Assembly: GCA_964370605.1 (NCBI GenBank)
Contig: CAYJJX010000031.1
Location: forward strand, 1-17,872
DNA from: CAYJBH01 sp964370605
Lineage (GTDB): Bacteria > Bacillota > Clostridia > Oscillospirales > Ruminococcaceae
Length of the DNA stretch: 17,872 nucleotides
Direction: 5' to 3'
The notes under the pieces were generated by a model that saw nothing but the letters and a program-made list of their open reading frames with translations, had not been told where the DNA came from and searched no databases. Shown here one piece after another: positions 6,974 to 13,695 of this stretch. Both the position numbers and the translations under genes were made by a program. Numbering within the stretch: position 1 is the stretch's first letter; every line of letters begins with the position of its first letter.

Positions 6974-7894
6974 TTAGTCAAATAACAACCTATCCACCTC
7001 CGCCTTTGTAGGCATGGAGGGCGTTGTGCCGAGTTTTTGCACCGACAGTGCAGCTACTGCGCTTGCAAACTGTGCCGCCTGCCAAATATCCTGCCCATTC
7101 GAAAGAGCGGTGAGCAGACCGCCGTTAAACGCATCACCTGCACCGGTCGTGTCTATTGCATTAACCTTAAACGGTGGTATAATTCCTTTTTTCTGCCCTG
7201 TGTTGACATAAGCTCCTCTTGACCCGAGTGTGATAAGTACGTTTTGAACACCACGTTCAAAATACCAATCGGCAGCAAGTGTAGCAGTATCCTCGTCAAC
7301 CACCTCTACTCCGGTCATTATCTGCGCTTCCACCTCGTTAGGCGTCACAAGAAACAACCCATCGAGCAGTGAATCGTCTATTGGCTGAATAGGCGCTGTG
7401 TTAAGTATTATCTTGGTGCCGAGCTCCTTCGACATCTCAATTATCTTTTTAATTGAGGATGCGCTTGTCTCGAGCTGGGTGAGCAGAAACTCTGAGTCTT
7501 TTACGGTGTCACGAAAGCGCTCGATCTCATGATCGGTGATGGTGCCACACGCACCTGAGACGACCACGATCTCATTCTGACCGCTCGTCTCATCTACTAA
7601 GATTAGCGCTATTCCTGTATCAATCTCGTCAGAGTAGAGTATCCCGCTCTTATCCATGCCGAGCTCTTCCATTGTGCCGAGCGCAATGTCGGCAAACATG
7701 TCTCTACCGAGTTTGGTTATCATGGTCACATTACCGCCCGACTTGTGGCAAGCAACACCCTGATTAAAACCCTTACCACCGGGACCCATCATAAATATAC
7801 TGCCCTTGACCGTCTCACCCGGCTTTGGTAGGTGAGGGGTGCGTGACATTAAGTCGACTACAAAGCTTCCGAAAATTGTTACTTTTTTGCCCAT
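6974..7894 (-). CDS. rbsK: PfkB-family sugar kinase, ribokinase/deoxyribokinase type
   Basis: This 306-residue PfkB kinase has both signatures: GPGGKGFNQG (37-46), and DTTGAGDAF (248-256) with the catalytic base Asp254. NTAP (165-168) and TPNEVEA (184-190) are also present. It would phosphorylate the terminal hydroxyl of a pentose-like sugar using ATP. The N-terminal sugar-binding motif reads GSFVVDLM, where E. coli ribokinase has GSINAD. The Asn is thus replaced by Val, a position that is also hydrophobic in Salmonella deoxyribokinase as I recall it. Together with the directly preceding deoC gene, 19 bases upstream, this makes a 2-deoxysugar substrate attractive, but plain ribokinase activity cannot be excluded. 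AGGGGGTG stands just ahead of the ATG. It sits between deoC and the glycoside hydrolase in the GntR operon. Confidence 0.85.
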   Translation of the reverse strand: MGKKVTIFGSFVVDLMSRTPHLPKPGETVKGSIFMMGPGGKGFNQGVACHKSGGNVTMITKLGRDMFADIALGTMEELGMDKSGILYSDEIDTGIALILVDETSGQNEIVVVSGACGTITDHEIERFRDTVKDSEFLLTQLETSASSIKKIIEMSKELGTKIILNTAPIQPIDDSLLDGLFLVTPNEVEAQIMTGVEVVDEDTATLAADWYFERGVQNVLITLGSRGAYVNTGQKKGIIPPFKVNAIDTTGAGDAFNGGLLTALSNGQDIWQAAQFASAVAALSVQKLGTTPSMPTKAEVDRLLFD

Positions 7895-7913
7895 TATTCA
7901 CCCCCTATTAATC

Positions 7914-8549
7914 TTACAAAAGTGCCATTCCGTTACCGACACCTATCCTATCTGCACCGGCAGCTATCATTTTGAGTGCCTGTTCTTTATTTCGTATTCC
8001 ACCACTAGCCTTGATGCGCGCTCTGCCACCGACAGCCTCTTTCATCAAAGCAATGTCCTCGGCTGTGGCACCATCGGTAGAAAAACCGGTCGAGGTCTTG
8101 ACAAATGCCGCACTGGCTGCCACCGACAACTCACACGCCACCCTTTTTTCCTCATCACTCAAAAGGCATGTCTCGATTATCACTTTGACTATTGAAGGTT
8201 TTGCAGCTTCAACCACTGCTTTAATATCATCCTCGACCAAACGGTAGTTGTTATCCTTTAGTGCGCCGATGTTTATAACCATGTCTATCTCGTCAGCACC
8301 GTCCGTGACCGCCTGACTTGTCTCAAATGCTTTTGCCGCTGTGCTCATTGCGCCAAGCGGAAAACCGACCACACAGCAGGTTTTAACCTCACTGTCGGCA
8401 AGTTCACTCGCGACGAGAGGAACAAAGCAAGAGTTGACACATACCGAAGCAAAACCATGCTCTTTTGCCTCGGCACAATATTTTTTGACCGTGTCGGCAG
8501 TAGCATCCGCCTTTAAAACGGTGTGATCTATCATGTTGTTTAGATTCAT
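7914..8549 (-). CDS. deoC: Deoxyribose-phosphate aldolase
   Basis: The 211-residue class I aldolase is of the short bacterial DeoC type. The Schiff-base lysine is in VKTSTGF (Lys151), the partner lysine in IKASGGI (Lys180), and the acid Asp89 in DEIDMVINIG; all key residues are intact. The family reaction splits 2-deoxy-D-ribose 5-phosphate into glyceraldehyde 3-phosphate and acetaldehyde. In other settings DeoC works with phosphopentomutase and pyrimidine nucleoside phosphorylase; none is here. It is followed by a sugar kinase instead, so a free or glycosidic deoxysugar, not a nucleoside, may feed it. A related 2-deoxyaldose phosphate is possible too. The ribosome site AAGGAG lies six bases before the ATG and in the 10-base gap after the upstream dehydrogenase. 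Confidence 0.95.
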   Translation of the reverse strand: MNLNNMIDHTVLKADATADTVKKYCAEAKEHGFASVCVNSCFVPLVASELADSEVKTCCVVGFPLGAMSTAAKAFETSQAVTDGADEIDMVINIGALKDNNYRLVEDDIKAVVEAAKPSIVKVIIETCLLSDEEKRVACELSVAASAAFVKTSTGFSTDGATAEDIALMKEAVGGRARIKASGGIRNKEQALKMIAAGADRIGVGNGMALL

Positions 8550-8559
8550 ATAAAACTCC

Positions 8560-9618
8560 TTATATCTTTTCTACTACCGCGTCACCGACCTGCTGTGTAG
8601 TTGCAGATCCTCCAAGGTCAGGGGTAAGCGTTTTTCGTTCTACTAATAATTCTTCGATAATGTCGATAAGGCGTTTACCCCAGTCTTCATGACCCAAATG
8701 ATCCAACATCTGGCTCGCAGCCCAGATTGAAGCTAGTGGGTTTGAAATATTCCTGCCGGCTATATCCGGTGCTGAACCATGGATTGGTTCGAACATTGAG
8801 GGGTATTTCCGTTCGGGATTTATGTTTGCTCCAGCGGCAAGTCCCATTCCACCCGCAATCGCCGCACCAAGGTCAGTCAAGATATCACCAAACAAATTGG
8901 ATCCAACCACCACCTCAAAACGTCCTGGATCTTTTACAAAAAACATTGCAGCTGCATCAACAAGATATGAGTAGGTTTTGACGTCGGGATATTCTTTACC
9001 AATCTCGACAAAAATTTCATCCCAAAATACCATTGAGTAGTTGAGTGCGTTACCCTTTGAAATGCTGGTAAGGCTCCGTTTCTCTTTTCTTGCCTGCTCA
9101 TAAGCATATCGAATTATTCGCTCGGTGCCTCGACGTGAGAAAACTGCATTTTGTAGGACAACCTCGTCCTCCCTACCCTCAAAAAGTCTTGCGCCACTGC
9201 CTGCATATTCCCCCTCCGAGTTTTCACGGATAAATGTCATGTTTATACTCTCACGTGGAGTATCTTTTAACGGACAGGGTGCACCTTTAAGTAGCTTTAT
9301 TGGACGCAGGTTCATGTACTGATCAAAACTCTTGCGAATCTTGAGTAATATATCCCAAAGTGAAATATGATCCGGCACACCGGGGTAGCCAATAGCACCG
9401 AGGTAAATGGCATCATATCCGGCTAGAGTACTAATTGCATCGGGTGGCATCATATATCCGTTTTTGAGATAATATTCACATCCCCACGGAAATTCGTCAA
9501 AAATAAAATTGAATCCACCATCCTTTTCGGCAACACGGTTTAGAGTCTTGATACCCTCCCGTATTACTTCGGGGCCTATGCCATCACCGGCAATAACCGC
9601 TATTTTGTAATACTTCAT
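8560..9618 (-). CDS. Tartrate/D-malate-type beta-decarboxylating dehydrogenase (IPMDH family)
   Basis: The 352-residue protein belongs to the isopropylmalate/isocitrate dehydrogenase family. It lies in the tartrate/D-malate branch, shown by FPWGCEYYLKNGYMMPPDA (43-61), VPDHISLW (81-88) and FDQYMNLRP (98-106). Catalytic and metal residues are present: RENSEGEY (131-138), Lys188 in SKGN, Asp221 in VDAAA, and Asp245/Asp249 in GDILTDL. The nucleotide-binding block PIHGSAPDIAG (278-288) is that of NAD-dependent members. The reaction is NAD-linked oxidation of a hydroxyl beta to a carboxylate, with loss of CO2: D-malate gives pyruvate, and tartrate gives oxaloglycolate or its decarboxylation products. 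In this sugar operon it may act on a sugar acid, which would be unusual for the family; that is inference. Confidence 0.85.
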   Translation of the reverse strand: MKYYKIAVIAGDGIGPEVIREGIKTLNRVAEKDGGFNFIFDEFPWGCEYYLKNGYMMPPDAISTLAGYDAIYLGAIGYPGVPDHISLWDILLKIRKSFDQYMNLRPIKLLKGAPCPLKDTPRESINMTFIRENSEGEYAGSGARLFEGREDEVVLQNAVFSRRGTERIIRYAYEQARKEKRSLTSISKGNALNYSMVFWDEIFVEIGKEYPDVKTYSYLVDAAAMFFVKDPGRFEVVVGSNLFGDILTDLGAAIAGGMGLAAGANINPERKYPSMFEPIHGSAPDIAGRNISNPLASIWAASQMLDHLGHEDWGKRLIDIIEELLVERKTLTPDLGGSATTQQVGDAVVEKI

Positions 9619-9637
9619 CCGCTTAGATTGCTCCTTT

Positions 9638-10681
9638 CTATTCGTTAATACTAATTATTGTTTTTATTCGGCGATTGTCCGCGCCGTCCTTTTGTGCGAT
9701 GACCTGCGCTGCCTGCTCGAGAGTGCATTCCTGCGTTATTAAAGGCGAAAGGTCTATATTATTCTTTTGCATTATGTCGATTACTCTTTTTGGTGCTCCA
9801 AATTTGCCCATTACTCCCATTATTGTAGCAGACTTCATTACAAAGTTGTCTATCTTAAAGTCGTTTAATTGTTTTTCATAAAAACCGATTAACGAGATAT
9901 GACCGCCAGGTCGAACGGCGTCGACGGCATCTTCAATGGTACTGATGTTGCCGGAGCACTCTATGACAAGATCTGCACCTGTACCAGTATGCTCTCTTGT
10001 CACCTTTCCGACTGAGTTGTTTTTACAGTCAATTATTATGTCTGCACCCATCGTTTTTGCTATGTCCAGCTTAAAGGGGTTACGGCCGCTAAGCAATACC
10101 TTATTAATCCCAAAAGCTTTGGCGAGTGGGATCGCTGCTAACGCTATGGGTCCGGTTCCGATAATCAATACCGATTTTGCTCCCTCAAGTGCCTGCGGTA
10201 CAAAGCCTGCAAGTGCTATCGCGGTCGGCTCTATCATGGCAGCGTTTTTAAGCGATATATTGTCCGGCAGTTTAAAAAGATGCCGCTCGGGCATGAGTAT
10301 ATAGTCGGCAAATGCACCGTCATGACAATTTATGGTACCAACCGATTTTATGTCGATGCAACGGTCATAGTTTTTTTCTCTGCAAAACTCACAGGTACCA
10401 CAGGTTACTCCGCTGTCACCAACAACACGATCACCTATTGAAAAGTCGGTGACTGCGTCTCCGACCTCAAAAACCTCACCTGACCACTCGTGTCCGAATC
10501 GAACAGGATATTTAATATGTCCGTCCCGAACAAAATCAGTATCACCGCTAAAAATCGCAAGATCCGTGCCACATATTCCGGCGTAATGCACTTTAACCAA
10601 GACCTCATCCCCTTTAGGGACAGGCTTTGCAACTTCCTTCAAAACTACTTTCTTAATATCCTCTGCAATAAGTGCTCTCAT
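9638..10681 (-). CDS. Zinc-dependent medium-chain alcohol/polyol dehydrogenase
   Basis: The 347-residue MDR dehydrogenase has the catalytic zinc ligands Cys37 (GICGTD), His64-Glu65 (GHEWSG) and Glu152. The structural zinc lobe is Cys94, Cys97, Cys100 and Cys108. The Rossmann motif is GTGPIALA (176-183). At the end of the second strand it has SGRNPFKL around 199-206, with no acidic residue where NAD-specific enzymes usually have Asp. This hints at NADP use but does not prove it. It resembles sorbitol, threonine and galactitol-phosphate dehydrogenases, so the substrate is probably a secondary alcohol of a sugar, polyol or sugar acid. Its neighbours, a lactonase-like protein and a beta-decarboxylating dehydrogenase, suggest a sugar oxidation step. 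The name threonine dehydrogenase is not justified. Confidence 0.87.
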   Translation of the reverse strand: MRALIAEDIKKVVLKEVAKPVPKGDEVLVKVHYAGICGTDLAIFSGDTDFVRDGHIKYPVRFGHEWSGEVFEVGDAVTDFSIGDRVVGDSGVTCGTCEFCREKNYDRCIDIKSVGTINCHDGAFADYILMPERHLFKLPDNISLKNAAMIEPTAIALAGFVPQALEGAKSVLIIGTGPIALAAIPLAKAFGINKVLLSGRNPFKLDIAKTMGADIIIDCKNNSVGKVTREHTGTGADLVIECSGNISTIEDAVDAVRPGGHISLIGFYEKQLNDFKIDNFVMKSATIMGVMGKFGAPKRVIDIMQKNNIDLSPLITQECTLEQAAQVIAQKDGADNRRIKTIISINE

Positions 10682-10706
10682 TTTTTTAAATCCTCATATG
10701 TCAAAT

Positions 10707-11486
10707 CTATAGTATTATACTCTCACCCATACCTAGGAAGTGAAAACTTCTGCCACGCTCTTTCATAGCGTTCGCGAAGAGGAGCGGATTTGCGCCGTGT
10801 TCTACAAAAAGACCAAAGTGACAAGGTATAACCCATTTTGCTCCGGACAGTTCACAAAGTTCGGCTGCTTCCTCCTCGTTAAGATTGCCGTACATGCCGT
10901 TGATAGGTGGTAGTATTAAGTCCGGTTTCTCGACAATTGCTATATGTTTGACTTCGTCACAAAGGGAGGTATCACCGGTAAAATATATTTTTATATCCGG
11001 AGTTGTTATAACAAATCCTATTGCGTCAGGCGAGAGTTCACCGTGGTCACTGAAAACTGCATGTATTTCGATATTCTGAAAGGTGATTCTCTCTCCTCGG
11101 TGCATCGAGCATATATGTTCTGAGTCTATAGCCTTTAGTACAGGGTTTGCAGCTCCGGTTGGTGTGGTGCAAAGCAGAGTGTGTTCGTTGCTCATAATCT
11201 CTGGCACGGCGATTACATCGAGGTGATCGGGGTGTTCATGAGAACAAAGCAGTAGGTCTGGGCGCAGGTAGTTCGGATCGAAAATTCTTGGAAGCAATCT
11301 CTTGAAACTCACCCTTTCCTCGGCACAGTCGCTCAAATAGGGGTCAATCATAATGCTCTCGCCACTCACGGTTTTTATGTAAAATCCGGCTCCGCCCATG
11401 AACAAGATTCCTGTTTGTCTTTGTGTTAGTGGCTGATCAAAAAAATCATCAATAAGTTTGTTGTTATAGCATTCAACCGATGGCAT
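10707..11486 (-). CDS. UlaG-like metallo-beta-lactamase-fold hydrolase (probable lactonase)
   Basis: The 259-residue protein has the MBL zinc motif SHEHPDHLD (82-90; His83, His85, Asp87, His88), an early DPYLSD (48-53) and a later YFTGDTS. The stretch FKRLLPRIFDPNYLRPDLLL (61-80) before the motif is like that of UlaG, the L-ascorbate-6-phosphate lactonase. Members of this branch open sugar lactones or phosphorylated lactones, or act on related esters. Placed just before an MDR dehydrogenase, it could hydrolyse a lactone made by oxidation of an aldose; this is inference. AAAGGA lies seven bases before the ATG. It is the second gene of the operon, 15 bases after the GntR gene. No PTS genes of the ula type are near, so ascorbate use is unlikely. 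Confidence 0.82.
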   Translation of the reverse strand: MPSVECYNNKLIDDFFDQPLTQRQTGILFMGGAGFYIKTVSGESIMIDPYLSDCAEERVSFKRLLPRIFDPNYLRPDLLLCSHEHPDHLDVIAVPEIMSNEHTLLCTTPTGAANPVLKAIDSEHICSMHRGERITFQNIEIHAVFSDHGELSPDAIGFVITTPDIKIYFTGDTSLCDEVKHIAIVEKPDLILPPINGMYGNLNEEEAAELCELSGAKWVIPCHFGLFVEHGANPLLFANAMKERGRSFHFLGMGESIIL

Positions 11487-11501
11487 ATCTTTTTCCTTTT
11501 A

Positions 11502-12212
11502 TTATTCAGCTTTTTTATTAAGTGTAGGGTTGCTAAGCGAAAACATCATTCCGGACTCAATATGTTCACTCAAAACATCCTGAACTGCTTTAATGTCACC
11601 TTTTTCAAGTAATTCGATTATGTATTCATGCGATGTATCTATCTTTTGCTGAGCACTGGATGGATGATTTTTTAGTTGAGAGAAAAAAAGGACTTGTATT
11701 TGACTTTTCAGTTCATGCCATACCTGCAACGCACGCTTGTTTTTAGAGGCGACAATTATCATCTCATGGAATAGAAGGTCGTTCTCTTCAAATTCTTGAA
11801 ATTCAAATGTTCTGCCATCTACCACAAGTGATTGAAGCTTTTTAACCTGATTATTTAGCTCCTGTATCGGGACAGTGCCCTTTTTGATACAGAGCTCGGC
11901 ACAAAGCTTTTCTATTGCAAGCCGAAGGTTAAAAATCTCAAGTATATCGTCTTTCGAAAAAATCACGACATTCGTGCCTTTATTCGCTTGTTTTTGGACG
12001 ATACCCTCGTTGCCTAGTATCATGAAAGCTTCTCGAATAGTGTTTTTACTAACACCGAGTGCTTTGGACATATCCACTTCATTAAGAGCTTTTCCTGGTG
12101 GAAGTTCGCCATTAATAATCTTGCCACGAAAGATTGCTGCGACCTGTTCTGCGATAGATGCACTCTGTATGACAAATCCGTCAAAGATTGTTATTGCACT
12201 TTTCTTTTCCAT
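11502..12212 (-). CDS. GntR-family transcriptional regulator, FadR/FCD type
   Basis: The 236-residue protein has an N-terminal winged helix (about 10-75) with INGELPPGKALNEVDMSKAL and GVSKNTIREAFMILGNEGIV, the classic GntR pattern. A helical ligand-binding FCD domain from about 85 to 225 includes FNLRLAIEKLCAEL and the final HIESGM. FCD regulators usually sense small organic or sugar acids with a bound metal. The start at ATG 12212-12210 is chosen because AAGGAG (12222-12227) lies nine bases upstream. A longer version from 12233 would put that ribosome site inside the gene and is less likely. It is the first gene of the eight-gene sugar operon and most likely represses its own promoter via two identical 15-bp repeats. 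Confidence 0.9.
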   Translation of the reverse strand: MEKKSAITIFDGFVIQSASIAEQVAAIFRGKIINGELPPGKALNEVDMSKALGVSKNTIREAFMILGNEGIVQKQANKGTNVVIFSKDDILEIFNLRLAIEKLCAELCIKKGTVPIQELNNQVKKLQSLVVDGRTFEFQEFEENDLLFHEMIIVASKNKRALQVWHELKSQIQVLFFSQLKNHPSSAQQKIDTSHEYIIELLEKGDIKAVQDVLSEHIESGMMFSLSNPTLNKKAE

Positions 12213-12225
12213 AGCCTGTGACTCC

Positions 12226-12240
12226 TTGAACATTAATACA
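12226..12240. promoter_or_regulatory. GntR operator candidate, copy 1 (abuts the ribosome site)
   Basis: Minus strand TGTATTAATGTTCAA, whose last bases run into AAGGAG of the GntR gene. It is identical over 15 bp to the copy at 12303-12317, 77 bp away. Binding here could block elongation or affect translation start access. Confidence 0.6.
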
Positions 12241-12290
12241 TTAATAAATAACCGAACGAGGCGTAATATGCCACATTTGTGGTTAATTAT

Positions 12291-12318
12291 ATTATATCAC
12301 AGTTGAACATTAATACAA
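12291..12318 (-). promoter_or_regulatory. Promoter of the GntR sugar operon
   Basis: On the minus strand: TTGTAT (12313-12318), a 16-base spacer and a perfect TATAAT (12291-12296). The start would be near 12284, so the leader is about 70 bases. It contains a short dyad CCACA-TT-TGTGG (12271-12282) right at the start of the transcript. The promoter begins only 12 bases after the stop of the PHP gene, so read-through from the upstream operon is possible. Confidence 0.72.
12303..12317. promoter_or_regulatory. GntR operator candidate, copy 2 (over the -35 and spacer)
   Basis: Second perfect copy of TGTATTAATGTTCAA, covering all but the first base of the -35 hexamer and ten bases of the spacer, an ideal place for repression. 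No third copy is seen in the window, so control appears limited to this promoter. Confidence 0.65.
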
Positions 12319-12329
12319 TGATTTTTGCA

Positions 12330-13637
12330 TCAAATTTTAAGATATTTATTTTGAAAAATGGCAATTTCATCATTATTTAACAGCAAACGTTTCTCTGCAT
12401 TTTTATCTCCGGCAACCACAGCTCTCATGAGTCTACCCTCCTCACGACAGAGTTCGTCATGTAATGGTAGATAATATTTATGCAAAAATATTGAATAACT
12501 CACAAGTCGATGGTTTCCATAAACGTGCAGATTATTGTCTTTATAACATTCTATAGCAACACTAAATCCATCTTTTATTGCACAAACTATGTCATCACGC
12601 AAATTACTGTGAGAAAAAACCATTGTTTTCATCTCGCCAAAACAATCTGCATCTACCGTTGCATGTGAGTCGCTGTTGCCAACTATATTAATATTAATCC
12701 CTTTTGCCCTGATGTCACTATACAAAGCAAGTTGAGTTTGATTATACTCACATTCTAATCCACCAATAAGCTCAAAGCAATCTGCAAATCCATTTTCAAG
12801 ATAATACTTTGTCATTTCATTAGTCACATTATATACATGGTCTACCCAGTGCGGATGGCAAAATATTGAAAGTCCGTTAGCCTTTTTTATGTATCGTAGC
12901 ACAAGCAAAGACGAGGCATGCACAAACGCATCAACACCTTCCGGCAGGTCACTGAGCGTAGCCTGTATTTCCGCCACCTCTTTCAACCATTGTGGTTTAG
13001 CGGTTCGTTCCCAATATTTTGATGTGTCTTCTATAGCAATTTCGTTCACGCTATAGTCTCCACCAAAGTTAATGAAATGCACATGATTGTCAGGGGAGTG
13101 CACCTCTTCTCCGGGGTAAAGTTTGAATGAAAGATTGTAGGGCGCAAAATACTCAATGGCATCGAGTGAACCTTGTCGGTAAAAATGGTCGGTCACTGCT
13201 ATGAAGTCAAACCCTTCCTCGCGATATCTTGCCGCTACAAATTCGGGAGCTTCTTTCCCGTCGGAATAACAGGAGTGTAGATGTAAATCTCCAACGAGAG
13301 GAGAGCGATTATAAAGGTCACTATCCAACGCATAAATCGAAAGCTGAACAAGTATTGTAGTGAGGTCGTTTTTGTCATAAATACGAAGAAAGTATTCCTG
13401 TTCGGTGGGAAATTCATAGCCAAGATTGATTATACCATTCTTTGCCAAGCAAAGGTTCGGCGTTATAGTGTCTCCTGATTTGGTGCGTATATCAACCGAC
13501 AGTGGAAGCACCGAGACATAGTATTCCGATTTATCAAAGGTAAGATGAGATGATCGTGCACTGATGTTTATTATCACTTTTGTACCGGTCGGCACAACCT
13601 TTGGATAAACGTCATAATAGTAGAGTGTTGCAAGCAT
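12330..13637 (-). CDS. PHP-domain metallohydrolase, CehA/McbA-like, with N-terminal beta domain
   Basis: The 435-residue protein has about 110 residues of beta-rich sequence of unknown role, followed by a PHP phosphoesterase-type domain. Metal ligands are visible: GDLHLHSCYSDG (116-127; His119, His121 and Asp126), TDH (149-151), PGEEVHS (175-181), NHVHFINFGG (184-193), then IFCHPHW and GNSDSHAT further on. PHP proteins cut phosphoesters, and CehA/McbA members also hydrolyse carbamate or amide-type bonds. The real substrate here is unknown. AAGGAA seven bases before the ATG sets the start. It follows the E2 gene by 58 bases with no clear terminator, so it probably ends the 2-oxoacid dehydrogenase operon. 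It has no signal peptide. Confidence 0.85.
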   Translation of the reverse strand: MLATLYYYDVYPKVVPTGTKVIINISARSSHLTFDKSEYYVSVLPLSVDIRTKSGDTITPNLCLAKNGIINLGYEFPTEQEYFLRIYDKNDLTTILVQLSIYALDSDLYNRSPLVGDLHLHSCYSDGKEAPEFVAARYREEGFDFIAVTDHFYRQGSLDAIEYFAPYNLSFKLYPGEEVHSPDNHVHFINFGGDYSVNEIAIEDTSKYWERTAKPQWLKEVAEIQATLSDLPEGVDAFVHASSLLVLRYIKKANGLSIFCHPHWVDHVYNVTNEMTKYYLENGFADCFELIGGLECEYNQTQLALYSDIRAKGININIVGNSDSHATVDADCFGEMKTMVFSHSNLRDDIVCAIKDGFSVAIECYKDNNLHVYGNHRLVSYSIFLHKYYLPLHDELCREEGRLMRAVVAGDKNAEKRLLLNNDEIAIFQNKYLKI

Positions 13638-13695
13638 AGTATATTCCTTACGTTGTTTTCTAACAATATAGATTTAGTTTTGATAAATTGTCAGG

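Noticed and set aside
9638..10681. Calling the zinc dehydrogenase threonine 3-dehydrogenase
   Set aside because: The fold and zinc ligands are shared by many polyol dehydrogenases, and no glycine C-acetyltransferase gene is nearby.
10714..10719. TATAAT on the minus strand at the end of the UlaG-like gene as an internal promoter
   Set aside because: No acceptable -35 hexamer at 16-18 bases upstream; the hexamer is part of codons near the stop.
12213..12233. Upstream ATG at 12233 as start of the GntR gene
   Set aside because: The only good ribosome site (AAGGAG, 12222-12227) lies downstream of it and at proper distance from the ATG at 12212.
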